Of a stretch of DNA of 64,000 nucleotides, positions 60,720-64,000 are shown piece by piece (within the stretch, counting starts at the first letter, position 1; every line of letters starts with the position of its first letter). The translations under genes were made by a program, and so were the position numbers. The notes under the pieces were generated by a model. It was not told where the DNA came from. It did not search any database and worked only from the letters and a program-made list of their open reading frames with translations. Location: the NCBI GenBank assembly GCA_914767715.1, contig OU612073.1:558001-622000 (forward strand), read 5' to 3'. This stretch comes from Membranipora membranacea (taxonomy: Eukaryota > Bryozoa > Gymnolaemata > Cheilostomatida > Membraniporidae).

Positions 60720-61003
60720 ATATTTTGGCATTTTGGCAATGGTATTTTGGGATATGGTATGTTGTCCCGCATGGTATTATGTCCAATCTGGCTTTATATC
60801 CATTGGTATTTTGACACATCTGGCTTTATATCCACTGGTATTTTGACACATCTGGCGTTTTGTACAACTGTTATTTTGGCATTGGTATATTGTGCAGTGG
60901 TGTTTTCACCTATGGCATTATGGCCATGGCATTATGACAATGGCATTATGGCAATGGCATTTTGTCCCAATGGCATTTTGGCCATGGCATTATGGCCGGG
61001 TAC
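60720..61003 (+). repeat. Low-complexity TGGCATTTTG/TGGCATTATG array
   Basis: Imperfect repetition of a 9-11-bp motif (TTTTGGCATTGG, TGGCATTATGGC, TATCCATTGGTATTTTGACA) over about 280 bp. The open frame across it is a by-product of the repeat. Not present in unit A. Confidence 0.75.
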
Positions 61004-61102
61004 CTATACAAACAGCTCATTAAACTATGATGAACAACCAGTATGATATGATATGATATGTATGATAATCTCGTTCTAAACCTGAACTCTTGACTTTTGT
61101 AG

Positions 61103-64000
61103 ATGAAACAGAAAGCTGAGGACAGGAGAAGCATGATCTTGACCTCTGTACTGATTATCACATTAACCCTGATACAGAATATAACTTCATCTCCTCTGTC
61201 TGCAGGTGGGTATGAGAGATGTATGTTCAGACCGCAAATCCTTACTTGCATTCTTCTCCCTCGAAACAAAATTACGGTAAATTTTACTTCTACATCTGAT
61301 TCTGATGTGACATTACTTCTCATGATCAGTGATACAGGCCACGCTGATATCAAGACTTCACTAGTCTAGCATGGGTATCTCTGATGTTTAGAGTCAATCT
61401 AGTGTGAGTACCTAACATGTACTCGCCATTGTAGACTTTTACTGACATCGTGTGTGTCCAATTTTTCCCCAACGATTGAATGAACAATGGTACCTCAGCT
61501 CATTAGCTCCATATATCACTGACAGCCATTTCCCTTATTACAGATGAAATTTTAATATGTGGGAAACAAAACGCAATGGGAGAAACTAATGGGCATATCC
61601 TGGTAATCCTGGTCTCTTTAGTTCACAGATCACCACCTCAATTAGCCTGACATGACAAAGCTTTGTTCAGTGTTCTCCCCCCCCCCCCATCCCCACCGAA
61701 CACAGCTTGTCAAGACAGGCTTCATCTCAATGTACTATGCAGCTATGGTGTAAACTGCTGAGTAAGACATCAGGATTTTAATGTTTCCTCTGCTACTTCA
61801 CTACAATCACGATTGGTTGATTAAAAATTGGTTGATTCAAATCAGGTGTCTTATCACTCGCCCATCCCGAAGAATAGGCGGCGAAATATAAGTGCCTTAA
61901 TGGCGAGGCCGCAATAGCTGCGCCAGGTCGCTCTCAGTTTGCGGGCAGGTCGGAGCACAGCTGGGGGCCAACCAAATCCCAGTAGTCAATGGACTGCAGT
62001 GGGATTCGAACCCACGACCTTCAGTATTTTCACGCTGAAGGACCGGCTCTAACCGACTGAGCCACCTCCTACTATTACTTATTATATCCCGGAAATAAAT
62101 CATCATACTGCGGCCCTTATCACATCTCCTCCTATTATTACAGACAAGAGGGAAGTTATAAATCATGGCAGCAGTGACTTTGATATGAGAAGACGACTAC
62201 AGAGGAGTACAGGATTGGCTGCTGCTGACTTTGCTGGAGACTCGATCGGTCAGCATAATTTTTTTACATTTATTGCATATTTATTCTGGTAGTAAATAAG
62301 TCTAGGAACATAAAACAAATATGAAAACAATTACTTAAATGTACAACAATGAAACTGCACCCTCCTCACTGTCTGCTTTCGATTAATGTTCGGCCGCTGC
62401 GTCAAACAGGGATGGATAAACATAACATCAAACTGTGGAGGGGCGACCACCACGTCGACACATGCTGGTCAAGCGCACATTTTGTATGTGTGAACATGTC
62501 GAGGACCATCAGAGATTAGACATATGTATATTTTTTCTCAGATAATATTGCCAATGCTGCCATTCTTGCCCAACGATTCTTTCAAGGCTTGTATCCTTGA
62601 TTATTTCATATACTATCTCTCTGTATATCCGATCTACATGTCTGATTTATATATCTGATCTATATGTCATAGTATAGATCATAAGGTTAATGCTAGTCTT
62701 AGCGCTCGAACAGTGCCGTGGATAGCTTATAGAAGCATTTCACTACCAACAAAAATAATACAATGCCACAACCAATGTCCGTAGCACAGTTTGAGTACGT
62801 AGGTTATGACTCAAGTTTATTTCTAACACTAACACGGAGATGTTGCAAAAAAAGAATGCATAGTGCTCCCGCAATTAAATGCCCTTATTTGGTAAGTGAT
62901 GATTTTTTGTGCTAGTAGCCGAGTTTTTCATAAGCAGAATTGTGTTTAAACTGTGCCTGTTAACAATCCCAGACTGATCTTTCGATGAGTCTGTAAATGA
63001 AGTGATCAGCTTCCTTTCAATGCAGTGTATGATTTTGTAGGTAATCCAGAGAATAAATCGTGGAGTTGTCCCTCTCAGCTGAGTGAGCCATGTACCTTCA
63101 CAATGCCTGTCACTATAGAGATCACAGAATACTGGTATAACACAGATAAGATACCAGAGCCCACTCAGAGAGAGCTAGTTATGCAAGCTGCTAAGGTGAG
63201 ACATATGTCAACAAGTTGTTCTTAATTTGCTTTAATTATGTAAACTTTTAGAAAACCTCAATAAACAAATATGTGTGTTGTGTTTGTCAGATACGAGTTA
63301 TCCTGCGTCCTGATCCTGACCCGATAAACATAGAGGGATATAGAATTATCATCAGAAGATGGGTTCCTTGTTTATTGATCTGTAACACTGATATATATTA
63401 TATGGATGACATGAACATATCTGACCCTGAACAAGCATACGGTTATTTGTGCACGGTTGCTGGACCGCATTTCTCATCTTTGATTGGTCCACAAGTTCAG
63501 AATCTAATATAGCTGACCCTTGTAAACTTTTGTCAAGCAGTTTGCCTGAGTTTTTGAAGGTTGTAACTGGGAGGTCAACCAATACAGATTTTTAGCTTCT
63601 GAAACAAAGCCTTATACTGATGGCATATCTCCACAAATAGCCGTACTATGTATTTTACCACTGAGACATAGATTCATATCAATGATCTGTAAATAAATGA
63701 TAAGTTCTGCTTACAGAAATGGGAGGCAGTTACTGGTAATCTCAGGTTTGACTGGGTAACTCCTGGTCAGAGAGCTGATATAGAGGTGTTCTTCGCTTTC
63801 ATAGATGGACAGCACAAGGTTGTGGGTAAGGCGTCCGACCCGAGCCCTGACTCCCCTCAGGCTACCTGGGTCCGGTTAGATGATCAGGAAAACTGGAGTA
63901 CAGAGGAACTCCCAACTGGCTCCGACGGTATTTATAGTTAATACTTAGACTAAATTATAAGATTGTAATTGCCCTAACATTTATTATGCACGTGACTCCA
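61103..64000 (+). CDS. Matrixin metalloprotease gene B, 5' part (cut by window end)
   Basis: Exons 61103-61205, 62144-62248, possible 62542-62586, 63041-63195 and 63717-63927, in the same phases as gene A. Signal peptide, short basic prodomain (MRRRLQRSTGL) and catalytic domain up to ENWSTEELPTGSD are present and undamaged here. The zinc-binding exon would begin about 130 bp past the window end, so the HExxH motif and the codon that is TAG in A cannot be checked. Only a few residues differ from A (for example NTEK/NTDK). Confidence 0.8.
61845..62072 (-). mobile_element. tRNA-derived SINE in metalloprotease intron B
   Basis: Counterpart of 30975-31202 at the same intron position, with A box (TGGCTCAGTCGGTTAGAGC) and B box (GGTTCGAATCCC) intact. 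Confidence 0.8.
63395..63695. repeat. Dispersed intronic repeat, copy in metalloprotease gene B
   Basis: Fourth copy of the repeat of 8250-8560. In this copy the flanking frame happens to be open for about 70 codons, which should not be taken as an exon. Confidence 0.65.

Larger units (their letters stand above)
33634..64000 (+). repeat. Tandem duplication unit B (truncated by window end)
   Basis: Collinear second copy of unit A; base 64000 corresponds to about A 33130. Parts present only in B are about 38335-39355, 44916-45296 (hAT right end), two extra LRR cassettes, 52563-58359 (large DNA element) and 59425-61000 (LINE relic plus low-complexity DNA). Divergence from A is patchy: 42030-44900 is almost identical to A 8965-11850, whereas 35200-40300 differs by many substitutions and indels. 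Confidence 0.95.

Noticed and set aside
60946-61353. Minus-strand frame of 135 codons
   Set aside because: It is antisense to the metalloprotease first exon and extends into low-complexity DNA; no domain is seen.
63291-63512. Extra metalloprotease exon (73 open codons after a CAG acceptor)
   Set aside because: The A copy has a stop (TAA near 32464), and most of the frame is the dispersed intronic repeat. The flanking exons 63041-63195 and 63717-63927 join in frame without it and give a continuous catalytic domain.
1-64000. Bacterial or viral origin
   Set aside because: Spliced genes with consistent phases, long introns, LINE/SINE relics and animal domain families exclude a prokaryotic or viral genome.

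Overview
This is metazoan-type genomic DNA: AT-rich, with short exons, GT-AG introns of about 100 bp to 3 kb, and many relics of LINE, hAT, SINE, MITE and gypsy-type elements. Domain content (LRR-Roc-COR fused to a caspase; a matrixin metalloprotease) and compact introns suggest an early-branching animal. A sponge is my best guess, but it cannot be proved from sequence alone.

The window is a direct tandem duplication. Unit A (1-33633) and unit B (33634-64000, matching A up to about 33130) are collinear apart from large indels. The first 880 bp are the 3' exons of a metalloprotease that starts upstream of the window, so the array probably has at least three units. Each unit carries two + strand genes. 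Gene 1 is an intracellular ROCO protein: N-cap exon, a tandem array of 141-nt LRR cassette exons, then an LRR-Roc-COR exon; in A this continues into a caspase p20/p10 module. Gene 2 is a secreted matrixin with signal peptide, catalytic domain, proline-rich linker and strongly basic C-terminal tail. Its last two exons lie at the start of the next unit.

Layout of A: metalloprotease 3' end (252-880); intergenic DNA with integrase, LINE and MITE relics (881-7103); ROCO-caspase gene (7104-22556) with a LINE and a hAT element in its first intron and four LRR cassettes; a region with caspase exon relics, a SINE and a LINE endonuclease relic (22557-24770); gene-poor DNA (24771-30231); metalloprotease gene (30232-34509). 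Layout of B: the same, but six LRR cassettes, and the second half of the ROCO gene (rest of COR and whole caspase) is gone. About 10.4 kb, equal to A 18482-28852, is replaced by a 5.8 kb DNA element with long terminal inverted repeats (52596-58359).

The most interesting system is the ROCO-caspase locus, which appears to couple a variable LRR sensor, a GTPase switch and a cysteine-protease effector in one protein. Differences between LRR cassettes cluster in the exposed residues of the LRR beta strands, while framework codons and flanking introns are nearly identical. The Roc-COR part of the two paralogues is nearly identical while the adjoining LRRs differ strongly. This looks like a diversifying recognition receptor, possibly for immunity, self/non-self recognition or regulated cell death; that role is inference. 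Several copies show damage (COR frameshift or micro-intron in A, loss of the caspase in B, an in-frame stop in the A metalloprotease), so which copies are functional is open.
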